From contig JAUVYQ010000085.1 in NCBI GenBank assembly GCA_030603035.1, positions 1 to 11,444 on the forward strand: 11,444 nt of DNA, in the 5' to 3' direction. Under the pieces are notes generated by a model, which saw only the letters and a program-made list of their open reading frames with translations, was not told where the DNA came from and ran no database searches. The DNA comes from Phycisphaerae bacterium. GTDB taxonomy: Bacteria > Planctomycetota > Phycisphaerae > Sedimentisphaerales > SG8-4. This document shows, one piece after another, positions 1-6,508 of the stretch. The position numbers and the translations under genes are program-made. Every line of letters begins with the position of its first letter. Position 1 is the stretch's first letter.

Positions 1-795
1 AACTATCCATCCGCGATAGCCGATGTCGTCCATCGCCCGGCGGACTTCCTCGAAAGCAATTGTGCCCCTGCCGTACAGGTCGTCGTAGTCCTTGGCGTGA
101 AACTCGCAGATTTGCCTGCCGAGCAGGCGTATCTCCTCATAGATATCGTAGCCGGCTTTATGGGAGTTGCCCACATCGTAATAAACCCTGACGGCGGGCG
201 AGCCGACCCGGTCGATAATATCCAGATGCTGCTCGGCACTGAGCCAGCTTTCCAGGGCGAGAAAAACACCGGCTTCCTCCGCTTTCGGCGCTACCCTCTT
301 GAGCCGCTCGACGACGACGTCGGTACCCTTCCTGTCGTTTCGCAGGTCAGCTCTGCCGAAAAAGGCGAGGAGCACAACGTTGAGCCCCATCGCCTTGCAG
401 ACGTCAATGCTCTCGTCAACCCACCGCTCGGCGCGAGGGTCGCTCTTGTAGGGGACCCCGTTAAGAACCCCAAGGGCCAGTGACGCAATCTCAACATTGT
501 GCTTTTTCGCCGTCTGGAGAAACTTCTTTTGCAGCTCGGGATTGCACAGGGGTAAATCATCTTGCCCGCTTCCAAAGTCCACCTGGACGCCGTCGAGTCC
601 CAGCCGCCTGGCCATTTCGAGTGAAGCGGGGTCGGTCTTCTTGCCTATTGTCCAGTCGCAAACGCCGAGTTTGAACCCACGGTCGGCCTGAGCATTCGGA
701 GATTTGGAATCGCAAGAAGTGAACAGTGTCAGCCCGGCAACGGCACAAGCGCTGTTTACCATCATCTCGCGACGAGTCATTCGTAACCGTTTCAT
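1..795 (-). CDS. Sugar isomerase/epimerase-like TIM-barrel protein, Tat signal, 3' end cut by window
   Basis: The reading frame is open from 795 to the window edge, giving 265 residues with the C-terminus missing. An ATG at 795 is chosen because GGAGG lies 7 bases upstream; the in-frame ATG at 801 would leave only 1 base. The N-terminus has a twin-arginine motif (T7-R8-R9-E-M-M), a short hydrophobic stretch and a lipobox-like FTSC ending at Cys28, so a Tat-exported lipoprotein is likely. The body matches the xylose isomerase-like / AP endonuclease 2 family. Likely metal ligands are Glu182 (LALESW), Asp207 (YYDVGNSH) and His233 (EFHAKD). The family's last ligand Glu would fall just after WIV at the edge, outside the window. 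Members isomerise, epimerise or eliminate sugar derivatives. Next to Gfo/Idh/MocA and DUF1080 genes, a role on oxidised sugars in the envelope is inferred; the substrate is unknown. Confidence 0.9.
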   Translation of the reverse strand, partial: MKRLRMTRREMMVNSACAVAGLTLFTSCDSKSPNAQADRGFKLGVCDWTIGKKTDPASLEMARRLGLDGVQVDFGSGQDDLPLCNPELQKKFLQTAKKHNVEIASLALGVLNGVPYKSDPRAERWVDESIDVCKAMGLNVVLLAFFGRADLRNDRKGTDVVVERLKRVAPKAEEAGVFLALESWLSAEQHLDIIDRVGSPAVRVYYDVGNSHKAGYDIYEEIRLLGRQICEFHAKDYDDLYGRGTIAFEEVRRAMDDIGYRGWIV

Positions 796-902
796 TTTCA
801 TACCTCCACAGAAAAACCAATACTGCGAGCCCCGTAAGACCAACGGCCAACTTACTGGGCAAGCCAAAAACAAACCGATATCTTCGTGCCCAATTTCTTT
901 AC

Positions 903-2156
903 TTATGCTTTCAAACCTTTAAGGTTTGCGTCCAGCTTCTTTTTGCTGTTGATAATCTCTTTCCAGGTAACCTTGCGGCCTTCGTAGGCGGCGGTGCGGC
1001 CAAGAATCGTCAGCAGGTTGCTGCGAACGCTCGGCGCAACAGTCGGATTGTCGAAATTTCTGCCTGTAATGCTCTCGTGGAATGTTGCGATGTTGGCGAC
1101 AACGCCTTCCTTACCTATCCCGGGGCTTCTGCCGCCACGATAGAAATTCTGTCCCCGAATGATTACCGTTCCGCCATATTCGGTTTCGAGCACGCCCTTG
1201 GAGCCGAACATTCGATTCCTAATCCCCGAAGGCTGAGTGCCGTGACCCTCGATTTGCCTTGAACTGAACGTAATACCCACATTGTTCGGATACTCAAAGA
1301 GAAGGGCAAAATGGTCCCAACACGTACCGACCGGCCGTACAGTCCGTCCGCCTGTCCCCACTGCGTATATGGGTGGCTCATTCATAATCCAACTGGCTAC
1401 GTCGAGGGTGTGGATGTTCTGCTCGGTGATAATATCTCCGGACAGCACCCGGTCCAAACCCCAGGCCCGCAGACGATTCTCAGGATTCTTCGGGTCATCC
1501 CGCCAGGTTTTGTACATACGCCCGAACGGACAACCTGCGTGGTAGATTGACTCGCCAAATGCAAACCGACCAAGGGCGCCGTCGTGGACACGTTTAAGCG
1601 CTTCAATATAAAACTTGTCGGCACGCGTCTGAAAATCAACAAGGAAACAGAGCTTTTTGGCCGTGGCCTTTTTGCCGCTATCACCAATACTCCGGCACCC
1701 GGGCGCATCCACCGCAATCGGCTTGGCAACGTAGACGTGACAGCCGGCGTCCACCGCCGCAGCGGCCTGCTCGGGGTGAAAATAGGGCGGGCTCTCAATC
1801 GCCACCGCATCGACCTTATCCAGGAGTTTGCGATAACCTGACAGGCCGGCATATCGGTGGGCTTTGTCCACACCCAGTTTGCCGCTACAGCCATCAACCC
1901 TGTCCTGGAAGTAGTCCGCTGCGGCGACGACATTGAATCCGCCGTGCTGCTTGAAGAACTCTGCTATCCAGGTCCCCCGGCCGCCGCAGCCGATTATCCC
2001 CAAATCGACCTTCGAGCTGGCCTCCGTTCCGCGGACAAGCTTCGGCTTAATCACCGTAAACGACAGTGCCGTCGCGCCGGCGCCGGCAATGAACCGACGA
2101 CGAGTGATTCGCTCCTGGCTTTTACTTACGATTGTAGTTTTTTCACATTCAGCCAT
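903..2156 (-). CDS. Gfo/Idh/MocA family NAD(P)-dependent oxidoreductase, Tat-exported
   Basis: This complete protein has 417 residues. The start at 2156 is supported by AGGAGGA (2164-2170) with a 7-base spacer. The Tat signal ITRRRFIAGAG (residues 17-27) precedes a hydrophobic run, so the folded, cofactor-loaded enzyme is probably exported. The Rossmann fold shows G56-C-G58-G-R-G61 and an acidic residue near 81. The usual EKP motif reads AKP (residues 144-146) and keeps Lys145. The C-terminal domain carries EQNIHTLD (245-252), typical of the exported branch of the family and including the conserved His249 and Asp252. Family members oxidise or reduce sugar hydroxyls, and several work on position C3 of glycosides. 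It lies 56 bases after the DUF1080 gene and 107 bases before the isomerase-like gene, on the same strand, so co-transcription is likely. The exact substrate cannot be read from sequence. Confidence 0.95.
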   Translation of the reverse strand: MAECEKTTIVSKSQERITRRRFIAGAGATALSFTVIKPKLVRGTEASSKVDLGIIGCGGRGTWIAEFFKQHGGFNVVAAADYFQDRVDGCSGKLGVDKAHRYAGLSGYRKLLDKVDAVAIESPPYFHPEQAAAAVDAGCHVYVAKPIAVDAPGCRSIGDSGKKATAKKLCFLVDFQTRADKFYIEALKRVHDGALGRFAFGESIYHAGCPFGRMYKTWRDDPKNPENRLRAWGLDRVLSGDIITEQNIHTLDVASWIMNEPPIYAVGTGGRTVRPVGTCWDHFALLFEYPNNVGITFSSRQIEGHGTQPSGIRNRMFGSKGVLETEYGGTVIIRGQNFYRGGRSPGIGKEGVVANIATFHESITGRNFDNPTVAPSVRSNLLTILGRTAAYEGRKVTWKEIINSKKKLDANLKGLKA

Positions 2157-2212
2157 TTTGTAGTCCTCCTTATTATAGGGCTTCCATTGTGCATTACGGC
2201 GCAGGATGGGAG

Positions 2213-2860
2213 CTATTTTAGTTCCGTGATTTTAATGTTGCGGTAGTCAAGCCGGCTCCCATGGTTCTGCAAGCCGATATAGCCCTTCGTTCGCTCCAAG
2301 CCCGGATGCTTGGCCAGCTTATCGGCGTGCTCGTTGACGTCGGTGTCCACTATGACCGTGCCGTTCACAATAATCTGCACCTTCGGCCCGTTGCAAACGA
2401 TGAGCATTTTCTGCCATTCGTTTGCCTTTTTAGTGGCCCGCTTCGATGGGGCCTGAACATCGTAAATGCTGCCGGTGTACTGACTCGGCCTCAAGCTGGC
2501 CCATTTCTGTGCGTAATCATCGAGTATCTGGATTTCCATCCCCTGATACGCCGGATTGCCCTCGTGCGGCGCCCGAACAAAAACGCCGCTGTTGCCTCCC
2601 GGCGGCACGCGAAACTCCAGCTCCAGTTTGAAATTGTCATACTCCCGCTTCGTTGACAGCCAGCCTCCACCTCCGCCCGCAGTGTATAGGATTCCATCTT
2701 CAAACTTCCAGCTTCCTTCTCGCCCGCCTATCTGCTGCCAGTCGGTCAAGCCATTGGCCAGCAGGTCCTGTTTTGGACCTAATCCTAACTCCGCACAGGA
2801 GCCAACAAACGCAACCATCGCCGCCAACAAAACCACTGATACTACTTTCTTTTGATACAT
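2213..2860 (-). CDS. DUF1080 (3-keto-disaccharide hydrolase domain) lipoprotein
   Basis: The protein has 215 residues from ATG 2860, which has AGGAG (2868-2872) 7 bases upstream. A longer frame reaching 3097 exists, but it runs through tandem repeats, so the shorter start is preferred. The signal peptide (residues 1-21) ends in a lipobox VGSC with Cys22, indicating a lipid-anchored envelope protein. The rest is one DUF1080 domain with a concanavalin/LamG-like fold. Family hallmarks are NSGVFVRAPHEGNPAYQGMEI near residues 95-115, TGSIYDVQAPS, and the closing GYIGLQNHGSRLDYRNIKI. The family name comes from members that hydrolyse or hydrate 3-keto-glycoside intermediates; many others are uncharacterised. 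Its place directly before a Gfo/Idh/MocA oxidoreductase and an isomerase-like gene fits that chemistry. Whether this copy is catalytic or only binds sugar is not shown. Confidence 0.92.
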   Translation of the reverse strand: MYQKKVVSVVLLAAMVAFVGSCAELGLGPKQDLLANGLTDWQQIGGREGSWKFEDGILYTAGGGGGWLSTKREYDNFKLELEFRVPPGGNSGVFVRAPHEGNPAYQGMEIQILDDYAQKWASLRPSQYTGSIYDVQAPSKRATKKANEWQKMLIVCNGPKVQIIVNGTVIVDTDVNEHADKLAKHPGLERTKGYIGLQNHGSRLDYRNIKITELK

Positions 2861-3086
2861 CTTATTTCTCCTAAAAATAATATAAAACCAATTCCTGTTC
2901 CTCTGTAATTGAAAGGACTGCCCTCGACCTTTGAATAACGCAGTCGGCGTATAAAAATACTCGTAACCGGCGACGCAGTCAAGTGCAATTTTGACGCCAA
3001 CGGCCAGCGGGTCTATCATCTCTGGGTGTAAAAATCGCTTTACCGCAATACGAGATACGAGCATCGAGATACGAGCAATGAGATTA
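2861..3086. other. Intergenic region between plsC and the DUF1080 gene
   Basis: The region holds the Shine-Dalgarno sequence of the DUF1080 gene at its left end and a heptamer array at its right end (3047-3095, listed separately). A minus-strand frame crosses it without a stop, but its first part is translated repeat and it lacks family features, so I do not call it coding. No convincing terminator or promoter was seen. The DUF1080 promoter, if separate from the cmk-plsC transcript, should lie here. Confidence 0.5.
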
Positions 3087-3095
3087 TCAATAATC
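3047..3095. repeat. Heptamer tandem array running into the plsC stop codon
   Basis: Read on the plus strand, the units are AATACGA, GATACGA, GCATCGA, GATACGA, GCAATGA, then GATTATC and AATAATC. The last two units form a short inverted repeat (GATTAT, CA, ATAATC). The array overlaps the end of plsC, whose TGA occupies 3087-3089. The 7-bp period is directly visible. Confidence 0.75.
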
Positions 3096-3719
3096 ATACG
3101 GTTCTTTGCCGTGGTTTATCCGGCTATCCGTTTGCATTCGGCGCAGCGTATCGGTTAAGAGTTCTGCGAGCTGCCTGTCATTCATATTCTTTACCTGCTC
3201 GGCCGTTATCGCTTTGCCGTAGCAGACGTCAATCCGGCCGGGCGAAAATATCTTCTTACGTCTCGGCCAGCATTCAAACGCGCCGTCAATCAATACCGGT
3301 ACAACCGCCGCCTCTCCGCGCCTGCACAGAAGACCAAAGCCGGGTTTGAAAGGCGTAATTTTGCCGTCGCTGGTTCGCGTACCCTCCGGAAAAAGACAAA
3401 CTCCCCTGCCTTCTTTGAGTTTGCCGATAACCTTCCTCATCGCGGACAAATCCGCCTTGTCCTGCCTGACCGGTATAGTATTAACCGAAGAAATCAGCCA
3501 GCCGAAAAACCTGTTTTTCCAGAGCGAATCACGGGCAAGAAAATACAAAGGTCTTTTCAAGGGTATTCCGCAAAATACCGGGTCAAGATAGCTCTGGTGG
3601 TTAGCGACCAGCACAAAAGCGCCTTTATCAGGGACATTTTCCCTCCCGTAGACCCGTATTCGAAAAAATAGATTGCAAAAAATCCAGCACCAAAATCGTG
3701 CAAACCGGAACCATCTCAT
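3087..3719 (-). CDS. plsC: 1-acyl-sn-glycerol-3-phosphate acyltransferase (PlsC family)
   Basis: This inner-membrane enzyme is predicted to transfer an acyl chain to lysophosphatidic acid, making phosphatidic acid for phospholipid synthesis. The two family blocks are clear: HQSYLD (residues 41-46, the HX4D catalytic motif) and FPEGTRT (110-116, substrate binding), with PVLIDGAFECWPR further on. The hydrophobic N-terminus (about residues 3-22) fits a membrane anchor. The start at 3719 is chosen because its ATG overlaps the cmk stop as ATGA, a typical translational-coupling arrangement; it gives 210 residues. In-frame alternatives are ATG 3740 (217 residues) and GTG 3758 (223). The gene lies directly after cmk, a pairing seen in many bacteria. 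Its 3' end runs into a heptamer repeat array. Confidence 0.93.
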   Translation of the reverse strand: MRWFRFARFWCWIFCNLFFRIRVYGRENVPDKGAFVLVANHQSYLDPVFCGIPLKRPLYFLARDSLWKNRFFGWLISSVNTIPVRQDKADLSAMRKVIGKLKEGRGVCLFPEGTRTSDGKITPFKPGFGLLCRRGEAAVVPVLIDGAFECWPRRKKIFSPGRIDVCYGKAITAEQVKNMNDRQLAELLTDTLRRMQTDSRINHGKEPYDY

Positions 3720-4405
3720 TTTTGGTTTTCTCTCAGGCATTTTTCTTTTACGCAGCACAAAAGTTTTTCTACAACCTCTTCTATACTCAAATCGGTGGTG
3801 TCGATAACAATAGCATCATCGGCCGGCCTTAACGGGCCGACTGCTCTGTCCTCGTCGCTTTTGTCCCTTTCTTCTATGGCCTTTTGTATTTGCTCAAGGG
3901 TTTCACGGCCGCCTTTAGCCCGCAGCTCAGCTTGTCTTCTTCTTGCCCTCTCGCCGGCATCGGCCGTCAAATAAAATTTTACATTGGCATCGGCAAACGC
4001 CACCGTTCCCTGGTCTCTTCCCTCGGTAACTATTTTTTGCTCTCCTGCGGCAAACCGCCTCTGCATCCGGACCAACTTCTCCCGCAGCTTCGCCGCCGAG
4101 GCGATATGCCGGGCCTTAGCGGTAACTTCCGGCCTGCGTATCCGCTCGGTAACATCAACTCCGTCGATGCAAACCGCCATCCTGCCTTCTTTGACCGTAA
4201 ATTGAAATTCGCTTGTTTGCAGAACGCCGAGCAGCTTCTCTTCATCGCTCATATCGACGCCGGCCTCGAGCGCAGCTAACGTTACGGCCCGATACATAGC
4301 ACCGGTATCGAGAAAGCTCGCACCGAGCCGTTCAGCCAACAGCCGGGCCACCGTGCTCTTGCCGCTGGCTGCAGGACCATCAATTGTAATAACCAGATTC
4401 GACAT
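3716..4405 (-). CDS. cmk: Cytidylate kinase
   Basis: Cytidylate kinase phosphorylates CMP and dCMP with ATP in the cytoplasm, recycling cytidine nucleotides. The 229-residue length is normal. The P-loop GPAASGKST (residues 10-18) is followed by LDTGAMYRAV, where family members bind the nucleotide. The CMP-specific EGRDQGTVAFADA segment is present, with Gln where most homologues have Ile. The lid-like RARRRQAEL and the RDKSDEDRAVGPLRPADDA block complete the match. The ATG at 4405 lies only 5 bases after the edge of a repeat array, and no good Shine-Dalgarno sequence is visible. It overlaps plsC by four bases, so the two are surely co-transcribed. Confidence 0.97.
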   Translation of the reverse strand: MSNLVITIDGPAASGKSTVARLLAERLGASFLDTGAMYRAVTLAALEAGVDMSDEEKLLGVLQTSEFQFTVKEGRMAVCIDGVDVTERIRRPEVTAKARHIASAAKLREKLVRMQRRFAAGEQKIVTEGRDQGTVAFADANVKFYLTADAGERARRRQAELRAKGGRETLEQIQKAIEERDKSDEDRAVGPLRPADDAIVIDTTDLSIEEVVEKLLCCVKEKCLRENQK

Positions 4406-4410
4406 CTTAG

Positions 4411-4503
4411 ATTTGGTAACTGGTAATTGGTAACTGGTAACCGGTAATTGGTGAGTGGTAACTATTTAACCAATCACTATTTAACCAATCACCGTTTAAC
4501 CAC
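4411..4503. repeat. Composite tandem repeat, copy 1 (seven heptamers plus 15-bp units)
   Basis: Starting at 4415 there are seven consecutive 7-bp units: GGTAACT, GGTAATT, GGTAACT, GGTAACC, GGTAATT, GGTGAGT, GGTAACT. They are followed by two 15-bp units, ATTTAACCAATCACT (4464-4478) and ATTTAACCAATCACC (4479-4493), and a partial third. The part around GTGAGTGG and CCAATCAC can fold as an imperfect hairpin. The block fills the gap between cmk and the phosphatase gene and includes the phosphatase stop codon (4489-4491). A shorter copy lies at 5761-5811. Confidence 0.9.
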
Positions 4504-5754
4504 CTTGACAACAATAATACTCGTATCATCACACTGACTGGCAAGCCCTACAAACCGCCTTCTGTACCCGAGTATATTTTTAACCATCTGCTCTGCTGAG
4601 CCGACAGTAAACTTTTTTGCGGTCTTGAGCAAACTTTCCTTCCCCCAGAATTGGCCATCGAAGTTAGCTGCGTCAATCAGTCCGTCGGTATAGAACAGCA
4701 AACAATCGCCGTCCTTTAACTCAACGGTTTCAATCTCGTATTCCGCCTGCGGGTCAACTCCAAGCACAAGGCCACCCTTTTTAAATTCTGTAATTTGTCC
4801 CTCCCTTATCAACACCGTCGGCTCGTGCCCGCAATTGCAATAGGTTACTGACATATCTTTAACGTCAATGATTGCATAAAACAGCGTTACAAACTCGCCG
4901 TCCCTGCACTCACTGCACGCCATCTTATTTAGCTTATCGATAATCTCCCGTATGGCTTCGCTGCTGCCTTCGGTATCGGCGTAAGCCCGCACAGCGCCTC
5001 TAAAACAACTCATCATTAGTGCCGCAGGGATACCTTTGCCTATCACATCGGCAATCGCCACCATAACGCAGGTGTTACTTACCTGAAGAAAATCGTAAAG
5101 GTCACCGCCTACGTCAAAACAGGGAATATAAGCAGCCGCTATATCCAGACCCGGTATCAGCGGAGCCTTTTCCGGAATCATTCTTCGCTGAATAAGCCCT
5201 GCCAGGCGCATCTGCTCAGCGATACGCGCTCCTTCAATCGCCTCTGCATACAACCTGGCGTTTGTTATCGCCACAGCACACTGCGAAGCAACCGCCCTGG
5301 CAAGACCGATATCGTCTTCATCAAATCGTTTCGGCCTGGGACTATACAGCCGAAGCACGCCAATCGCTTTACTCCTGAACTGCATCGCCACTGTAAGCTG
5401 GCTGACAAGCCCTTCCTTTATTGTTGCCTCTTTATATTTCACCCTGTCATCAACTCGCATATCGTCCAGAACCACCGCTTCGCCGGCAAAAGCAGCTTTA
5501 ACAACGGTATCGCTTTTCGAAACCACCCCTTTGTTACGGTACTCTTCGCTAAGGCCATAGGTACTTCGCATTTTCAAATCGTCGGCCTCTTCATCCAGCA
5601 GACGAATCGAGCAGGCCTTGACGCCGGTAATCTTCACCGCGGCCTCCGCGAGCTTATCCAGCGCCTCTTGAAGCGAAAAATCACCTGCCACAAGCGTGGT
5701 AAGCTGATAAAGCTGCTCGTCTCTTTCCATCTGTCTCTTTGTCTTTTTTGCCAT
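4489..5754 (-). CDS. GAF domain and SpoIIE/RsbU-type PP2C phosphatase
   Basis: The protein has 421 residues from ATG 5754. A GAF sensor domain spans about residues 22-165, a short helical linker 165-195, and a PPM/SpoIIE phosphatase domain about 198-419. Metal-binding acidic residues of the PPM fold are visible: Asp218 in GGDLYDF, Asp236 in ADVIGKG, Asp357 in FYTDGL, and Asp409-Asp410 in CDDTS. Relatives dephosphorylate anti-sigma factor antagonists in partner-switching pathways, with the GAF domain sensing a small molecule or partner. No anti-sigma kinase or antagonist gene is in the window. The start is uncertain: no strong Shine-Dalgarno sequence precedes 5754, the upstream TTG frame lies in repeat DNA, and ATG 5730 is an alternative. 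The stop codon and last codons lie inside the composite repeat. Confidence 0.92.
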   Translation of the reverse strand: MAKKTKRQMERDEQLYQLTTLVAGDFSLQEALDKLAEAAVKITGVKACSIRLLDEEADDLKMRSTYGLSEEYRNKGVVSKSDTVVKAAFAGEAVVLDDMRVDDRVKYKEATIKEGLVSQLTVAMQFRSKAIGVLRLYSPRPKRFDEDDIGLARAVASQCAVAITNARLYAEAIEGARIAEQMRLAGLIQRRMIPEKAPLIPGLDIAAAYIPCFDVGGDLYDFLQVSNTCVMVAIADVIGKGIPAALMMSCFRGAVRAYADTEGSSEAIREIIDKLNKMACSECRDGEFVTLFYAIIDVKDMSVTYCNCGHEPTVLIREGQITEFKKGGLVLGVDPQAEYEIETVELKDGDCLLFYTDGLIDAANFDGQFWGKESLLKTAKKFTVGSAEQMVKNILGYRRRFVGLASQCDDTSIIVVKVVKR

Positions 5755-5760
5755 AATCAA

Positions 5761-5811
5761 ATTTGGTAACCGGTAATTGGTGAGTGGCAACTATTTAACC
5801 AATCACCATTT
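5761..5811. repeat. Composite tandem repeat, copy 2 (four heptamers plus one 15-bp unit)
   Basis: The units are GGTAACC, GGTAATT, GGTGAGT, GGCAACT (5765-5792), then ATTTAACCAATCACC (5793-5807). This is copy 1 in the same orientation, lacking the first three heptamers (21 bp) and the extra 15-bp units, with one substitution in the heptamers (GGCAACT for GGTAACT). Its left edge is 6 bases upstream of the phosphatase ATG, so the phosphatase gene lies between the two copies. Confidence 0.9.
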
Positions 5812-5932
5812 CATCGAGAATCAAGTATGGATTATACGGTACTTTACGCTGCCGGTGAACCTTAATCTATTTCACAATTTGCTCGCTTGCACCAAAAATC
5901 GTTTTAGGTTACGATATTATGTTGATGGTTTG

Positions 5933-5967
5933 AATACGCAATACGATATACGCAATACGCAATACGA
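5933..5967. repeat. Heptamer tandem array abutting the acylphosphatase start
   Basis: Five consecutive 7-bp units are visible: AATACGC, AATACGA, TATACGC, AATACGC, AATACGA. The array stops three bases before the acylphosphatase ATG at 5971. It occupies the place where a Shine-Dalgarno sequence would be expected. Confidence 0.85.
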
Positions 5968-5970
5968 AAA

Positions 5971-6240
5971 ATGACCGGCAAACATATAATTTTTATCGGC
6001 CAAGTTCAGGGTATCGGCTTTCGCTTCACCGCTTTTCGTATAGCCAATGGCTATAAGCTAAGCGGCTTTGTCCGCAACTCACCTAACGGCACCGTTGAGA
6101 TGCTCGCACAGGGTTCTTCCGACGACATTGTCAATTGCATCCGAGACATTGAAGACGCCTTTAGCGGCTATATAAGAGAGACCAAAATCGAAGAAGTAAC
6201 TTTCGACCCCCAATACACGGACTTCAAAATCACCTTTTAA
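5971..6240 (+). CDS. acyP: Acylphosphatase
   Basis: This 89-residue protein, of usual family length, hydrolyses the carboxyl-phosphate bond of acyl phosphates such as acetyl phosphate or 1,3-bisphosphoglycerate in the cytoplasm. The signature GQVQGIGFR (residues 10-18) supplies the phosphate-binding loop and catalytic Arg18. The second signature GFVRNSPNGTVEMLAQG contains catalytic Asn36. It is the only plus-strand gene in the first 6.4 kb and is divergent from the phosphatase gene, with 216 bases between their starts. That gap is largely repeat DNA. No Shine-Dalgarno sequence is seen; a heptamer array takes its place, so translation may be leaderless or depend on another signal. A strong GC hairpin lies 55 bases after the stop. 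Confidence 0.96.
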   Translation: MTGKHIIFIGQVQGIGFRFTAFRIANGYKLSGFVRNSPNGTVEMLAQGSSDDIVNCIRDIEDAFSGYIRETKIEEVTFDPQYTDFKITF

Positions 6241-6274
6241 CTAAACCGTCTCCCCCTCGTCACTTCTTGATTCC

Positions 6275-6288
6275 AATAATCAATAATC
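6275..6288. repeat. Two-unit AATAATC heptamer repeat
   Basis: AATAATC occurs twice in tandem after the acylphosphatase stop. The same unit ends the array at 3089-3095. It is short, and listed because its 7-bp unit matches the other arrays. Confidence 0.4.
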
Positions 6289-6295
6289 AGTTCGC

Positions 6296-6320
6296 CCTCG
6301 CCCCTGCCGCAGGGGCGGGG
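6296..6320. terminator. GC-rich hairpin after acylphosphatase, possible terminator
   Basis: The arms CGCCCCTG (6299-6306) and CAGGGGCG (6310-6317) pair perfectly around a 3-base loop. The stem extends outward to 11 pairs with one G-T wobble. There is no T-run after it, so it is not a classical intrinsic terminator on either strand. GGCGGG within the right arm can alternatively pair with CCCGCC at 6335-6340. It may stop or protect the acylphosphatase transcript, or be a dispersed GC-rich repeat. Confidence 0.45.
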
Positions 6321-6415
6321 TTCGCAAGTCCCCTCCCGCCATCGTCCTGAAGCTGGACAACGAGATATTTTCTCCAACCACCTTGACAAAAAGGGATTGT
6401 GCGGCTAAACTGACC

Positions 6416-6471
6416 TCGATTCTCGATACTGGATTCTCGATACTCGATTCTCGATACTCGATACGGGAATC
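6416..6471. repeat. Heptamer tandem array, TCGATAC/TCGATTC type
   Basis: The units in order are TCGATTC, TCGATAC, TGGATTC, TCGATAC, TCGATTC, TCGATAC, TCGATAC and a degenerate GGGAATC. That is eight 7-bp units with a strict period. The array crosses an open frame that would encode an Ile-Leu-Asp-Ser rich peptide, which I take as translated repeat rather than a gene start. Confidence 0.85.
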
Positions 6472-6508
6472 GAAAATAGGGCTTGATAAATCGGAAGACA
6501 AAATCGCT

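Noticed and set aside
2861..3097. N-terminal extension of the DUF1080 protein by 79 residues
   Set aside because: The extension starts in heptamer repeat DNA and lacks a Shine-Dalgarno sequence. The internal ATG at 2860 has AGGAG and begins a proper lipoprotein signal peptide.
4411..4503. CRISPR array
   Set aside because: The units are directly adjacent 7- and 15-bp repeats with no spacers, and no cas genes are present.
5887..5920. TTGCAC and TATTAT as a promoter for acylphosphatase
   Set aside because: The spacing is 22 bases, too long for a sigma-70 type promoter, and no better pair was seen.
5777..5974. 65-residue plus-strand open frame before acylphosphatase
   Set aside because: Its ends are translated composite repeat and AATACGC array. 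The middle has no recognisable domain.
6383..6508. Upstream part of the 75-residue plus-strand frame
   Set aside because: It runs through the TCGATAC array, giving a repetitive Ile-Leu-Asp-Ser peptide typical of translated repeats.
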